Assembly (NCBI GenBank): GCA_902826865.1 | Contig: CADEGN010000035.1 | Location: 1 to 41,754, forward strand | Source of the DNA: an uncultured Myxococcales bacterium | GTDB taxonomy: Bacteria; Myxococcota_A; Polyangia; Nannocystales; Nannocystaceae | Length of the DNA stretch: 41,754 bases | Reading direction: 5' to 3' | Program-made: the position numbers and the translations under genes | Shown here: piece by piece, positions 1 to 7,666 of the stretch | Layout of the letters: every line of letters starts with the position of its first letter | Numbering within the stretch: the first letter of the stretch is position 1 | The notes under the pieces: model-generated | What the model was told of the DNA's origin: nothing | Seen by the model: only the letters and a program-made list of their open reading frames with translations | Databases searched by the model: none

Positions 1-19
1 GGCACGGGCACGGGCACGG
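1..19. repeat. GGCACG hexamer tandem repeat
   Basis: Three perfect tandem copies of GGCACG plus one base lie at the window edge, in frame with the first gene, where they encode Gly-Thr repeats. The array may continue to the left. Such Gly/Thr linkers are prone to slippage and usually separate secreted domains. Confidence 0.6.
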
Positions 20-1083
20 AGGAGCGAGACCCCTTACGGGGTCACGCTCCTAGCCAGGTGCAGGGCTTTTTGCACATGAATACTTGGACGTCGTACATCG
101 GGGGTGATCCGGGCGGCGTCGACGATCGCTACATCTCGCTCGTCTTCGGCCAAGAGATCGGCCATGCCTGGCTCGCGTTCGTCCACTTCGATCGTGGGGG
201 CGCGTCGAGCGACACGATGCTCGGCCGCAGCGTTGCGCACTGGTCGTTCTATCTCAATAGCGGTGGTTCGCCGATCGAGGGTCACGACTGGCTCGACAAC
301 GGCGACGGCACGTTCACCGCGACCAAGCACGAGATCTATGAGTACAGCGACCTCGATCTCTACCTGATGGGGTTGTTGCCGGCCGATCAAGTGGAGCCAT
401 GGTTTCTGTTCGAGAACCCCAGCAACTGCGTCGACTCAGCTGCGAAAGACGGGGGCTGCGCGCCAGCGGATGCCCACCAGTTCGAGGCCGAGAGCTACAC
501 CGTGACCGCCGATCGCCGCGACCTCACCGTCGAGGATGTCATCGCCGTGGAGGGTCCGCGCACGCCGGCTTGGCCCGACGCGCCCGATGCGTTCGACGTG
601 TCGTTTCTGCTGGTGACGCGCACGGGCGAAGAGCTCGAAGAGGGCGACAAGTTGCTCATCGACGCGATCGTCAACCGAGCGATCGAGATCTTCGATCGAC
701 AGACTCGGGGATTTGGCCGCATCCGCAACCGCACCGCCTCGCAAGATGGCACTGACACCGGGGCGGGTGAGACCGACGCCGATGAGACCGACGCTGGTTC
801 GCCCGACACGTCGACGAGTATGGCCAATGCCACTGCAGACGACATGGGTGCCGAAGTCGACTCCGCGCGATCCGAGGCGACCGGTCAGGGTGCCGGACAA
901 GATGCAGGCGCCGCCGGCGGGTGCGGATGCGTCGGCGCGCAGGCCGGCGGCACGGGCGGGTTATGGCTATTGGTGTACTGCGTGCCGGCACTGCTTAGCC
1001 GGCGACGCCCTGGTCCACGACGCCTTCGTGACGGCGGGTCCGAGCCCAGCTTGGTCTGCACGCGGGCGCGTAAGGGGCTTTAG
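1..1083 (+). CDS. Metalloprotease-like surface protein with MYXO-CTERM-like tail, 5'-truncated by the window edge
   Basis: The frame is open from base 1, so the true start lies outside the window; the GTG at 58 is internal or secondary. The visible part begins with a Gly-Thr repeat. A zincin-like segment FGQEIGHAWLAFVHF lies near bases 145-190 and is followed by LGRSVAHWSFYLNSGG and a DLDLYLMGLLPADQV block. A Thr/Asp/Glu-rich linker follows. The C-terminus has Gly-Cys-Gly-Cys, a short hydrophobic stretch (GLWLLVYCVPALL) and Arg residues, as in MYXO-CTERM sorting signals, so surface anchoring is likely. The first His of HExxH is Gln here (codon CAA). The family may keep this variant or the enzyme may be inactive. 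The 20-odd residue tail after the Arg cluster is longer than usual, and the stop TAG coincides with the edge of the inverted-repeat element. Substrate unknown. Confidence 0.7.
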   Translation, partial: GTGTGTEERDPLRGHAPSQVQGFLHMNTWTSYIGGDPGGVDDRYISLVFGQEIGHAWLAFVHFDRGGASSDTMLGRSVAHWSFYLNSGGSPIEGHDWLDNGDGTFTATKHEIYEYSDLDLYLMGLLPADQVEPWFLFENPSNCVDSAAKDGGCAPADAHQFEAESYTVTADRRDLTVEDVIAVEGPRTPAWPDAPDAFDVSFLLVTRTGEELEEGDKLLIDAIVNRAIEIFDRQTRGFGRIRNRTASQDGTDTGAGETDADETDAGSPDTSTSMANATADDMGAEVDSARSEATGQGAGQDAGAAGGCGCVGAQAGGTGGLWLLVYCVPALLSRRRPGPRRLRDGGSEPSLVCTRARKGL

Positions 1084-1244
1084 TGTGGTGAGTCAGTGAT
1101 CCGTGATGCTCAGAACGTCGCCCTCGGCGCCCCTGGCTGCGTTCCCATTCCTCGGAATACGCCCGGTATTCCTTCGTCTTGGCGCCTTGCCATGGTCGCC
1201 GATGACGGCGTTCTGAGCATCACGGATCACTGACTCACACACTA
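1081..1244. mobile_element. MITE-like inverted-repeat element (164 bp) with flanking TA
   Basis: The arms at 1088-1117 and 1209-1238 are perfect 30-bp inverted repeats. They extend to 1081 and 1244 with one extra G on the left, so each arm is about 36-37 bp and is bounded by TA. Inside are a paired GGCGCC at 1126-1131 and 1181-1186 and an apical stem-loop GGAATAC/GTATTCC (1154-1172) with a 5-nt loop. No convincing ORF lies within. Long terminal inverted repeats plus a TA at both ends fit a MITE of the IS630/mariner type, by inference. It sits between two convergent genes, so it could also act as a bidirectional terminator. The TAG stop of the left gene is formed by the TA and first G of the element. 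Confidence 0.65.
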
Positions 1245-1262
1245 GGAGGCGCGGAGGGGGTT

Positions 1263-1865
1263 CTAGTAGGGCGCGCCTTCGAGCCGCCGAACGATCTCGG
1301 CGCGAAGCGGGCGGAACAGGTTCTGGTCTGCCCACTGGATACCTTCGGCCTGGAGAGATTGCATCTCTTCCTCGCCGTTCCACGCGCGCCACCTGAATGC
1401 GGAGACCGTGCAAGCTCGATCGTCGCCTTCGATGCGAAGATAGTACTTGTGCGATTGTGTTATCACGGAGTGCGAAGTCGTTGTCTGAGGCGATACGGTC
1501 GTTACGGTCGACTGTTGCCCGTCCGGTCCGGTTACGGTTCCCTTCGATGTACTTGTGCCGGTTGTCGTCACGGTCGAGTTCACTTCGAACCGGTGTCGAG
1601 CTGTCACGATTTCTCCCGCAACGGGATCGTCATGTTCGACCTCGAAGCCGAGGTCGCCCGTGAGCGCCGAGCGTACCGCGGCGTGGCATTTGTCTCGGGG
1701 CGAGGAGAACGACCAGTTCAAGTGCTCTGCAAGAAAGGCGGCGTCGATCGGATAGGAGGTCCCGGGAACGATTGTGGCCTCACGGGGACGGCTACACCCC
1801 AGGCTTCCGGTAGCGGTCAGGATGGCGAGATTAAGCACTGCCGAGGTAAGTCGAGTCATAGTCAT
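1263..1865 (-). CDS. Hypothetical lipoprotein
   Basis: The ATG at 1865 was chosen because it starts a typical lipoprotein signal (MTMTRLTSAVLNLAI, then lipobox GSLGC); the frame is open about 60 codons further upstream, but that stretch is Arg-rich and unlike protein. A second ATG lies two codons later. The mature protein is about 177 residues. It has a conserved-looking N-terminal part (LAEHLNWSFSSPRDKCHAAV), a Thr/Ser-rich middle with several TTVS-type runs, and a C-terminal beta-rich part around YYLRIEGDDRACTVSAF with one Cys. It is convergent with the preceding gene across the inverted-repeat element. I do not recognise a family; export and membrane anchoring are inferred from the lipobox. 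Confidence 0.65.
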   Translation of the reverse strand: MTMTRLTSAVLNLAILTATGSLGCSRPREATIVPGTSYPIDAAFLAEHLNWSFSSPRDKCHAAVRSALTGDLGFEVEHDDPVAGEIVTARHRFEVNSTVTTTGTSTSKGTVTGPDGQQSTVTTVSPQTTTSHSVITQSHKYYLRIEGDDRACTVSAFRWRAWNGEEEMQSLQAEGIQWADQNLFRPLRAEIVRRLEGAPY

Positions 1866-2402
1866 GATTGAGGTTTCTCGCGGTTGTGTACGACGTCTCA
1901 CAACACGGCGCGGAACGACGGTGTGCCCCCGGGGCTTACAGCAGGCTGAAATTATTCCGCCCCGTCGCGTTTCCGCGCGGAGGTGCTCGTGCCGTGAGCG
2001 GCTCGACGAGGTGCTCGTCGTCCTCGAGCGCGGGGCGGCTGGCACGACGGTGCGTGAGGGCGAGCCACTCTGCCCCCAGGTGATCGGCGTCTACGACCGA
2101 ATGCTCACCGCAAGCCCACCACAAAGGGTCGCACGCGAAGGCGGAGTTATGAGCCCGCTGTCCGCGTCTGCGGGCCGTCATGGCGCAGCTCCCTGCGACA
2201 CGCTCGAAGAGATCGCAGCACTGGCCACGCCTGCTGCGGGCGGATGGTTTGGTGCAGGCGGTGAATTTGGCTGGCAATACGTGGCAGAGACGCTGGCGGT
2301 TCGTGTCGATCTGCGAACGGAGGTCGAGAACGACTAACTCATCGCGGTAAGGTCCGATTTCAGCACTCTGCGCGGTCGCTCGTGGCGGCTGCTGTCGGCG
2401 CT
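1866..2402. other. Intergenic stretch with no convincing gene
   Basis: These 537 bp lie between two minus-strand lipoprotein genes. Several frames are open, including a minus frame with ELVVLDLRSQIDTNRQ and WWACGEHSV, but none has a start, composition or recognisable domain that would support a gene. It may contain decayed coding sequence and the promoter of the 1263-1865 gene. Confidence 0.4.
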
Positions 2403-3302
2403 TCAACCGCAAGCAGGCGTGGCGTCGATGCAGTCGAGCACCCACTGCGCGGGCGCGGCGACGCACGCTTGCTCGGGCATCGGGGGACCGAGACAAGACG
2501 CGAAGAACTCGTCCGGCGCCAGGGTGCAGCGGCTTGCGGGCCCCCAGTCGGAGACCGTCGGGCAGCTGAGCACATCGTCGCTGGCGAGCGCGATGCGCAA
2601 GACCGCGTCGCCGAACACGTAGTAGCGGACGGCATCGGTGCCGAAGCTGCTCACGACGGCGATCTCGTAGACCCCATCGACCCGGTCGCGCAGCGACTCG
2701 AGCACGCACGCCTCGGCTTCATGATCCGAAGCGCCGAACTGGGGGTCCACGTACAGCGACGGGCAGGGAGTCGGGAGCCCGCACCCCTCCAGCACGCGCC
2801 GGTGCTCGTCGCCGCGGCAGTAGCCTTGCTGGCAGAAGCATGCGCAATCGGCCGGCTCGTCTGCCGCGCCGGAGCACTCGCGCCAGCCGTCGCCGGGTTG
2901 CGACGCCGCGCTGCACTGTCCGAGACCGTACTCGACGAACACGGGACCCGACGGCGCGATGGTCCACCACGTGGTCGTCGGAACACCGGGCTTCGGACCG
3001 CCGGCGATGCACAGCTGGACGCTGTTGGTGCCGCACGCGGCGTCGATCACCTCGAGCGCATCGCTGCGTCCGCACCCGTCCGGGCACGAGGCTGGATCAG
3101 CGAGGACGCATGGGTCGTCGGCGGCGTCGCCCGTGCTTGCGCTTCCATCGGCGGCGCTGCCGCTGCCGCCGTCCTCGTTTGCGCCGGTGCCGTCGTCGTT
3201 TACACCGGTGCCGCCTGCCGACTCAGATCCGTCACCACTACCGACGGTGGGTCCACACGCGAGCACCACGACGACGAAGACCAACGTAGAGCGATTGCCC
3301 AT
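2403..3302 (-). CDS. Cysteine-containing hypothetical lipoprotein
   Basis: The ATG at 3302 gives a short signal (MGNRSTLVFVVVVLACG) with lipobox VLAC; a TTG two codons upstream is possible. An acidic Gly/Ser/Asp linker of about 45 residues follows, then a folded region with about 18 Cys, including CFCQQGYC and paired Cys near both ends, so disulfides are likely. The product (about 299 aa) is probably an outer-membrane or periplasmic lipoprotein. There are some general features of myxobacterial Cys-rich surface proteins but no named family I can assign. The start codon lies inside a perfect hairpin (3290-3313), reported separately. Confidence 0.75.
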   Translation of the reverse strand: MGNRSTLVFVVVVLACGPTVGSGDGSESAGGTGVNDDGTGANEDGGSGSAADGSASTGDAADDPCVLADPASCPDGCGRSDALEVIDAACGTNSVQLCIAGGPKPGVPTTTWWTIAPSGPVFVEYGLGQCSAASQPGDGWRECSGAADEPADCACFCQQGYCRGDEHRRVLEGCGLPTPCPSLYVDPQFGASDHEAEACVLESLRDRVDGVYEIAVVSSFGTDAVRYYVFGDAVLRIALASDDVLSCPTVSDWGPASRCTLAPDEFFASCLGPPMPEQACVAAPAQWVLDCIDATPACG

Positions 3303-3313
3303 TGGCAATCGCT
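3290..3313 (-). promoter_or_regulatory. Perfect 10-bp dyad enclosing a start codon
   Basis: Arms AGCGATTGCC (3290-3299) and GGCAATCGCT (3304-3313) are perfectly complementary, with a 4-nt centre. On the minus strand the centre reads AATG, so the ATG at 3302 of the lipoprotein gene is in the loop. In mRNA this would form a stable hairpin over the start site. As DNA it could be a dimeric regulator's operator. Which of these applies, if either, cannot be told from sequence. Confidence 0.5.
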
Positions 3314-3550
3314 AGCATCATCTTGTCTCGGGGGAAAGAACTTCGGGCAAGTCGATGACACACCGTGATGTCGATGGAGAAAGCCCGGGCAAGGAGTCGA
3401 GCCCAACGGAGGACGTGGTGTTCAGCAAGGCGGACACGACTGCGGTGGGCCGCTCGATGCTGGGCGCCGGCGGGTTTGTACGACTTCCGCCACCCTCGCC
3501 GCCGGCAGCCGTGATCGGGCACCGGATGCCGAAGTCGTCGACTGCGCGTG

Positions 3551-3749
3551 CTACCATCTACCCGCGTGCTGCGGCGGGGCGCCGTGCGCCTGGCCTTCAT
3601 GCCACCTCGCCAGGTAGGAGCGATGGAGGTGATCGTCGAGTTTGCCAGCCCGCCCACACGCTCGGCAGCGCGAGCAGCACAGCGAGGGCACCGAGAAGCC
3701 ACGGCAGCGCGCGCCAGTTTGCCAGGCGGCGCAGGGTGGAGACGAGCAC
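3551..3749 (-). pseudogene. Frameshifted N-terminal fragment of a polytopic membrane protein
   Basis: A GTG at 3749 opens a frame reading LRRLANWRALPWLLGALAVL and further hydrophobic residues to WAGWQ, a plausible signal anchor; it stops at 3597. In the next frame, from about 3650, the sequence continues as DDHLHRSYLARWH before stopping at 3551. Joined, the two read GWQ-DDHLHR, resembling the N-terminus of large membrane proteins with an acidic pair after the first helix (glycosyltransferase-like; from memory). No continuation is seen to the left, so this looks like a frameshifted, truncated remnant. The flanks 3314-3550 and 3750-3865 hold nothing I recognise. Confidence 0.4.
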
Positions 3750-3865
3750 CGCGCGAGTCTAGACCTTCCCCAACTCCCGAACGCCTGCGAAATTACCGCC
3801 CGCGCCACCGCGGCGGTAGGCTCCGGCTGCCTGCCCTTCAGGCCCGCGCGGTGATACCGCGAGCG

Positions 3866-4237
3866 TCACACGACGTCGACAATGCGTCCGTGGGTGGACG
3901 AGCGCTCGAGCTCCGAAAGAAGTGCGGACTGGATGTGATCTTCGGTGCGATCATCGTGATGGACGAACGAGATCGCGATTTCGTCGCCGTCCTCACCGCG
4001 GTCGCAGCGGATCACGTGGGCTTCCAACCGAACCTCCGGGTAGAGCGGCAGGCGCAGGATCACCTCGATCCGTTGGCCAGCGATCAGCGGGTGGTTGCCG
4101 ACGAGTAGCGCGCCCGCGACCGAGAGGTTGCTGACGGTGAACGAGCGCACGCCGTGATGGGTGACGACGACGGCCTCTGTAGGGCTCAAGGTCCGGGGAT
4201 GCCGTCTGGGCTCGGGGATCGTCCTGTCGAGTTGCAT
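3866..4237 (-). CDS. PilZ-domain protein
   Basis: This small protein (123 aa) has the PilZ signature: an RxxxR element at residues 11-15 (RRHPR) and, about 20 residues on, NLSVAG at 37-42, matching the [D/N]xSxxG motif. A beta-barrel-like region follows (IEVILRLPLYPEVRLEAHVIRC). PilZ domains of this kind bind cyclic di-GMP, so it is probably a cytosolic c-di-GMP effector. GGAG about 8 nt before the ATG supports the start. It stands alone, with a long intergenic region upstream; the controlled process (motility, secretion or polysaccharide) is not shown by its neighbours. Confidence 0.8.
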   Translation of the reverse strand: MQLDRTIPEPRRHPRTLSPTEAVVVTHHGVRSFTVSNLSVAGALLVGNHPLIAGQRIEVILRLPLYPEVRLEAHVIRCDRGEDGDEIAISFVHHDDRTEDHIQSALLSELERSSTHGRIVDVV

Positions 4238-4751
4238 GCGTCGTCTCCGCAGAATCAGCAGTCGAAAATGATGTCAGCGCAGGGTCGGACGACAAGCCAG
4301 GGCGGCGGATCCTCGAAACCGGGACCCGCGATCACATCTGCATTCAGTCACCATGACAGGATTCGCGGTGGATGCAACGCAGAGATCGCGGTCGGCGATG
4401 TGCGCGATCGATCGCAGTTCGGTCGAGCGAGCGGACTCAGGTTTCGGTCGATCGTTTGGCTGCTCGGCGGGTCAGGAAATCGTGTTCGGCGCTTCCGAGG
4501 GTTGGTAGCAGCGCGATCGACCGGCCACGCCGACCCAGGGGCCGTGGGCGCTGGAACTGTCGCGGATGTGGCATCGCAGACGCGAGTTGCAGTCGAACGC
4601 GTGGGGACGGTGTCCGGGGCCCGACGACCACGCGTGGGGGATGGGCGGCGCGGGCCTGGCCGACGATGTGGGGGCTCTCCTCCCCGTCGGGTGGCGCCGG
4701 GACGCACGAACGCCGTCCCGGCAACCGCGGCTGCTATAACGCGTGCCCCCG
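4238..4751. other. Divergent intergenic region between the PilZ gene and recN
   Basis: These 514 bp separate two divergent genes. Open frames on both strands are Arg/Pro/Ser-rich and unconvincing. It holds a 12-bp palindrome GCGATCGATCGC (4404-4415), a 27-bp dyad before recN (separate entry) and a TATAAC at 4735-4740 that could be a -10 element. Promoters for both flanking genes must lie here. Confidence 0.45.
4696..4722. promoter_or_regulatory. Dyad upstream of recN
   Basis: Arms GCCGGGACG (4696-4704) and CGTCCCGGC (4714-4722) are perfect 9-bp inverted repeats around a 9-nt centre. They end 29 bp before the recN ATG and 12 bp before TATAAC, so they cover the expected -35 position. recN is commonly SOS-controlled. 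This dyad is a candidate operator, but it is not a LexA box I recognise. Confidence 0.35.
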
Positions 4752-6503
4752 ATGCTCACCTACCTGCGGATCCGCGGCCTCGCCTTGCTTGAGGACGTCA
4801 GCGTCGAGCTCGCGCCGGGGCTTAACGTCCTGACGGGGGAGACCGGAGCCGGCAAGTCGATCATTGTCGGAGCGCTCTCGCTCCTGCGCGGCGCACGAGC
4901 CCGGGGCGAGCAGGTTCGCGAAGGCCGCGAGGCCGCGGAGATCGACGCGCAGTTCGAGCCGACGGAACCCTCGCGCACCCGCCTCGTCGAGGTGTTCGCA
5001 CGGCACGGATTGTCCGACGCCAGCATGGCCGACGAGGGGGTGGTCGTGCATCGCTCGCTCAGCCGAGCCGGTCGCGGCCGGACGACCTTGCAGTCCACGT
5101 TGGTCACCCAGGCCGTGCTCGCTGAGATCGGCGAGGAACTGATCGATATCTGCAGTCAGCACGAGCACCACTTCCTTACCCACACCGCTCGTCATCTCGA
5201 GGTGCTTGATGCGTACGCCGGTAACGAAGGCGAGCTGGCGGAGTATCGGAAGCGCTACTTAGCTTGGCGAGGCGTCCTCGATGAGCTCGCTTCGCTACGC
5301 GAACGCGCGGCGGCTCGTGAGCAGCGAGTTGACTACCTGCGCTTTCAGATCGACGAGATCGAAGCAGCGCGACCTGAACGTGGCGAGTACGAGCAGCTCC
5401 GTCGCCGAGTCGCCCTGTTACGCGACGCCCGGCGGTGGGCCGAATTTGCCCGCGACGCCCACGCAGCTCTCTACGAAGCCGACGACGCCATCGCCGGACG
5501 AATCAGTGCCTTGCTCGACCGCGTCCGCGGTGGCCAGGGGGATTCGACGCAGCTCGACTTGATCGAAGAGCAGCTGGGCGTGGCTCGGGTCGCATGCGAG
5601 GAGGCGGCGCGGGCGGCCTCCCGCTTCTCGGAGGAGCTGCAGATCGATCCGGTCGATGTTGAGGCCGCTGAAGACCGCCTTCATGAACTCGATCGTCTCC
5701 GCCGCAAACACGGCGTTGACGTCGATGAACTCGCCGATCGGCTCGCACGCATGCGCGCGGAGCTCGAGCAGCTCGAACATGCCGACGAGCACCTGCTCAC
5801 GCTCGGTCGCCGATGCGCAGAACTCGAGGGCGACTGCCGAGCCAGTGCGGCGCGGCTGCACGGCGCGCGTGCGGGCGCGGGCAAGGGCCTCGCGCGCGCG
5901 CTCGAGGCCGAGCTCGCCGCTTTACACATGCCGCGCGCGCGGTTGTCGGTCGAGATCACAGGTCCCGACGAGCTGGGCCCCTCGGGAGCGGATCATGTGG
6001 AGTTCCTTTTCTCGGCCAACCCCGGGGAACCGCTCGCGCCCCTGCGTCGCGTAGCTTCGGGGGGCGAGCTTTCGCGCGTGTTGCTTGCGCTCAAGGGGGT
6101 GCTCGCGGCCCAAGATCGCGTCGCTACCTACGTGTTCGATGAGGTCGATGCCGGCGTTGGTGGTGCAGTAGCGGAGGCGATCGGCCGCCGCCTGCACCAT
6201 GCCGCGGCGCAGCATCAAGTCCTGTGCGTAACCCATCTGCCTCAGATCGCCGCGTTCGCCGATGCGCACTTCCGCGTGGACAAGATCCAACGCGGCGGTC
6301 GAACGCTGACCGAGGTCGTGCGGCTGACCGAGGCTGAGCGCACAGACGAGCTTGCTCGCATGCTCGGCGGCGCAGCGGTGGGGGCGAGCGCGCGCGAGCA
6401 CGCGGCGGCGCTATTGAGGCAGGCCAGCGCGCGTCCCGACGATGCCAAAGCGATGCGCCGCGGTCCACGAACGGCGAAGGTCACGCCGCGCAAGCGCGCG
6501 TAA
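4752..6503 (+). CDS. recN: DNA repair protein RecN
   Basis: RecN is an SMC-like ATPase that acts early in double-strand break repair. The 583-aa product is close to the usual family length. It has Walker A GETGAGKS at residues 29-36, a long coiled-coil middle rich in Glu/Arg/Ala, the ABC signature SGGELSRVLLALKG and Walker B ATYVFDEVDAGVGG near the C-terminus. SQHEHH in the N-terminal part is also typical. ATG 4752 was chosen over GTG 4743 because family members begin M-L-x-x-L-x-I. The gene is convergent with the PEGA gene (19 bp gap). The C-terminal tail is basic (RGPRTAKVTPRKRA). Confidence 0.96.
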   Translation: MLTYLRIRGLALLEDVSVELAPGLNVLTGETGAGKSIIVGALSLLRGARARGEQVREGREAAEIDAQFEPTEPSRTRLVEVFARHGLSDASMADEGVVVHRSLSRAGRGRTTLQSTLVTQAVLAEIGEELIDICSQHEHHFLTHTARHLEVLDAYAGNEGELAEYRKRYLAWRGVLDELASLRERAAAREQRVDYLRFQIDEIEAARPERGEYEQLRRRVALLRDARRWAEFARDAHAALYEADDAIAGRISALLDRVRGGQGDSTQLDLIEEQLGVARVACEEAARAASRFSEELQIDPVDVEAAEDRLHELDRLRRKHGVDVDELADRLARMRAELEQLEHADEHLLTLGRRCAELEGDCRASAARLHGARAGAGKGLARALEAELAALHMPRARLSVEITGPDELGPSGADHVEFLFSANPGEPLAPLRRVASGGELSRVLLALKGVLAAQDRVATYVFDEVDAGVGGAVAEAIGRRLHHAAAQHQVLCVTHLPQIAAFADAHFRVDKIQRGGRTLTEVVRLTEAERTDELARMLGGAAVGASAREHAAALLRQASARPDDAKAMRRGPRTAKVTPRKRA

Positions 6504-6522
6504 CCTGCACAACAGATCCGCT

Positions 6523-7467
6523 CTAGAAGCGCAGCGTGAGGTCGACACGTGTCAGCGATGCGCGCAGTTCGGTGCGAACTCTCGGACGGTTCTTCGCGTA
6601 GAGCACCGCGCCGGCTGCGGTCATCCCAGCGCCGAGAACGATCGCGGTCACTCCCCCCGCAAGCGTGTTCCAGCGGAACTCGCAGTTGCCAAAGCGATCG
6701 CGGTGGACGCCATCACAGTTGCTCTTCACAGGGGCCTCGTCGACCGCTGCGAGGACGATCCCTGTGACGAGTGTCGCTACCCCAACCCCCATCGTCGTCC
6801 CCCCGGCGATCCGCATGGCGCGCTCCCGCGGCCGGCGGTCGATCTCGAGCTCTACGCGGATGTCCTCGGCGCTGCCGTTGGAGAGATCGACCGTGCGCAG
6901 CTCCGTGAGATGCTGCGCCTTGCTGACCTCGACCCGATGCGGGCCCGGCTCGATCTCCGTGGCGTATGGCGTGCGCCCGCGGCGGCGGCCGTCGATCGTG
7001 ACGTCGGCCCCCGGAGGACTGCTCACGACGCTGAGCGACGCGAGGACCCGCGCCCCGAGGAGGTCGACGGCCGCTCGCGCCGCCGCATTCGCAGCCTCGA
7101 CCGGTGTGCATACGTCGCACCGGACCAAGGTGGCACGCTTGTTCCCGTCGGCGGTGCGCCAGTTCACGCCGATCTCGTAGTCCCGTTCACGCTCGTCGAT
7201 CTCGAAGCGCAACCGGCCGCGCGCACCTTCGCGCGCGGCCAGTTGGGCCAGGCAGATGTCGTCAACGCAATCCGGGGGCGCGTGGGCCACCGCGGCGCGT
7301 TCGCGTAGTGCCGCATCAAGTTGCTGGGTGAAACTCTCACGTAGGCGATCGGGGGAGTCGGCGCTCCACGTTATCGGCTCAACGACGACGGGCGCGTTCA
7401 CCTCACTCGCATCCGCTGGCTCTGTCACCGCGATCACGAATGTGGCTGCGAGCACGTGGAAGTTCAC
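6523..7467 (-). CDS. PEGA-domain protein with two C-terminal membrane helices
   Basis: The 314-aa product has a weak N-terminal signal-like stretch, a globular part with paired Cys (CVDDIC; CDVC), and a PEGA domain at about 146-210 (SVVSSPPGADVTIDGRRRG, then GPHRVEVSK). Two hydrophobic segments follow, at about 220-243 and 267-291. PEGA domains are extracytoplasmic beta-sandwich modules common in myxobacterial surface and kinase-associated proteins; the exact role is unknown. The start is GTG. It is divergent from the pseudokinase gene across a 199-bp region with a near-perfect palindrome, so the two may be co-regulated. Confidence 0.8.
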   Translation of the reverse strand: MNFHVLAATFVIAVTEPADASEVNAPVVVEPITWSADSPDRLRESFTQQLDAALRERAAVAHAPPDCVDDICLAQLAAREGARGRLRFEIDERERDYEIGVNWRTADGNKRATLVRCDVCTPVEAANAAARAAVDLLGARVLASLSVVSSPPGADVTIDGRRRGRTPYATEIEPGPHRVEVSKAQHLTELRTVDLSNGSAEDIRVELEIDRRPRERAMRIAGGTTMGVGVATLVTGIVLAAVDEAPVKSNCDGVHRDRFGNCEFRWNTLAGGVTAIVLGAGMTAAGAVLYAKNRPRVRTELRASLTRVDLTLRF

Positions 7468-7537
7468 CTCTGCATCCTAACAGTTGGGCGACGTCGTGAA
7501 CGAGCAAGTGCGACGAAAGAAGTTTCGCGGCGGCGGC

Positions 7538-7556
7538 GCGGAGCAAATTGCACCGC
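7538..7556. promoter_or_regulatory. 19-bp near-perfect palindrome between divergent genes
   Basis: GCGG-A-GCAA-A-TTGC-A-CCGC is symmetrical at 8 of 9 paired positions. It lies centrally in the region shared by the PEGA gene and the pseudokinase gene, as expected for a dimeric regulator site. It is not assigned to a known regulator. Confidence 0.35.
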
Positions 7557-7666
7557 TTGCTGCGCATGTGGTGCCGAGGTGGGAGAGCTGAACTACACCG
7601 CCACCGCCCGCATGACTGATCGTGAACCATGGCGCAGAACGTTGATCCTGTGGCTCGGAATCTGCG

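Noticed and set aside
1936..2709. Minus-strand open frame across the gap and into the 2403 lipoprotein
   Set aside because: It overlaps a well-supported lipoprotein gene in another frame and has no signal or domain.
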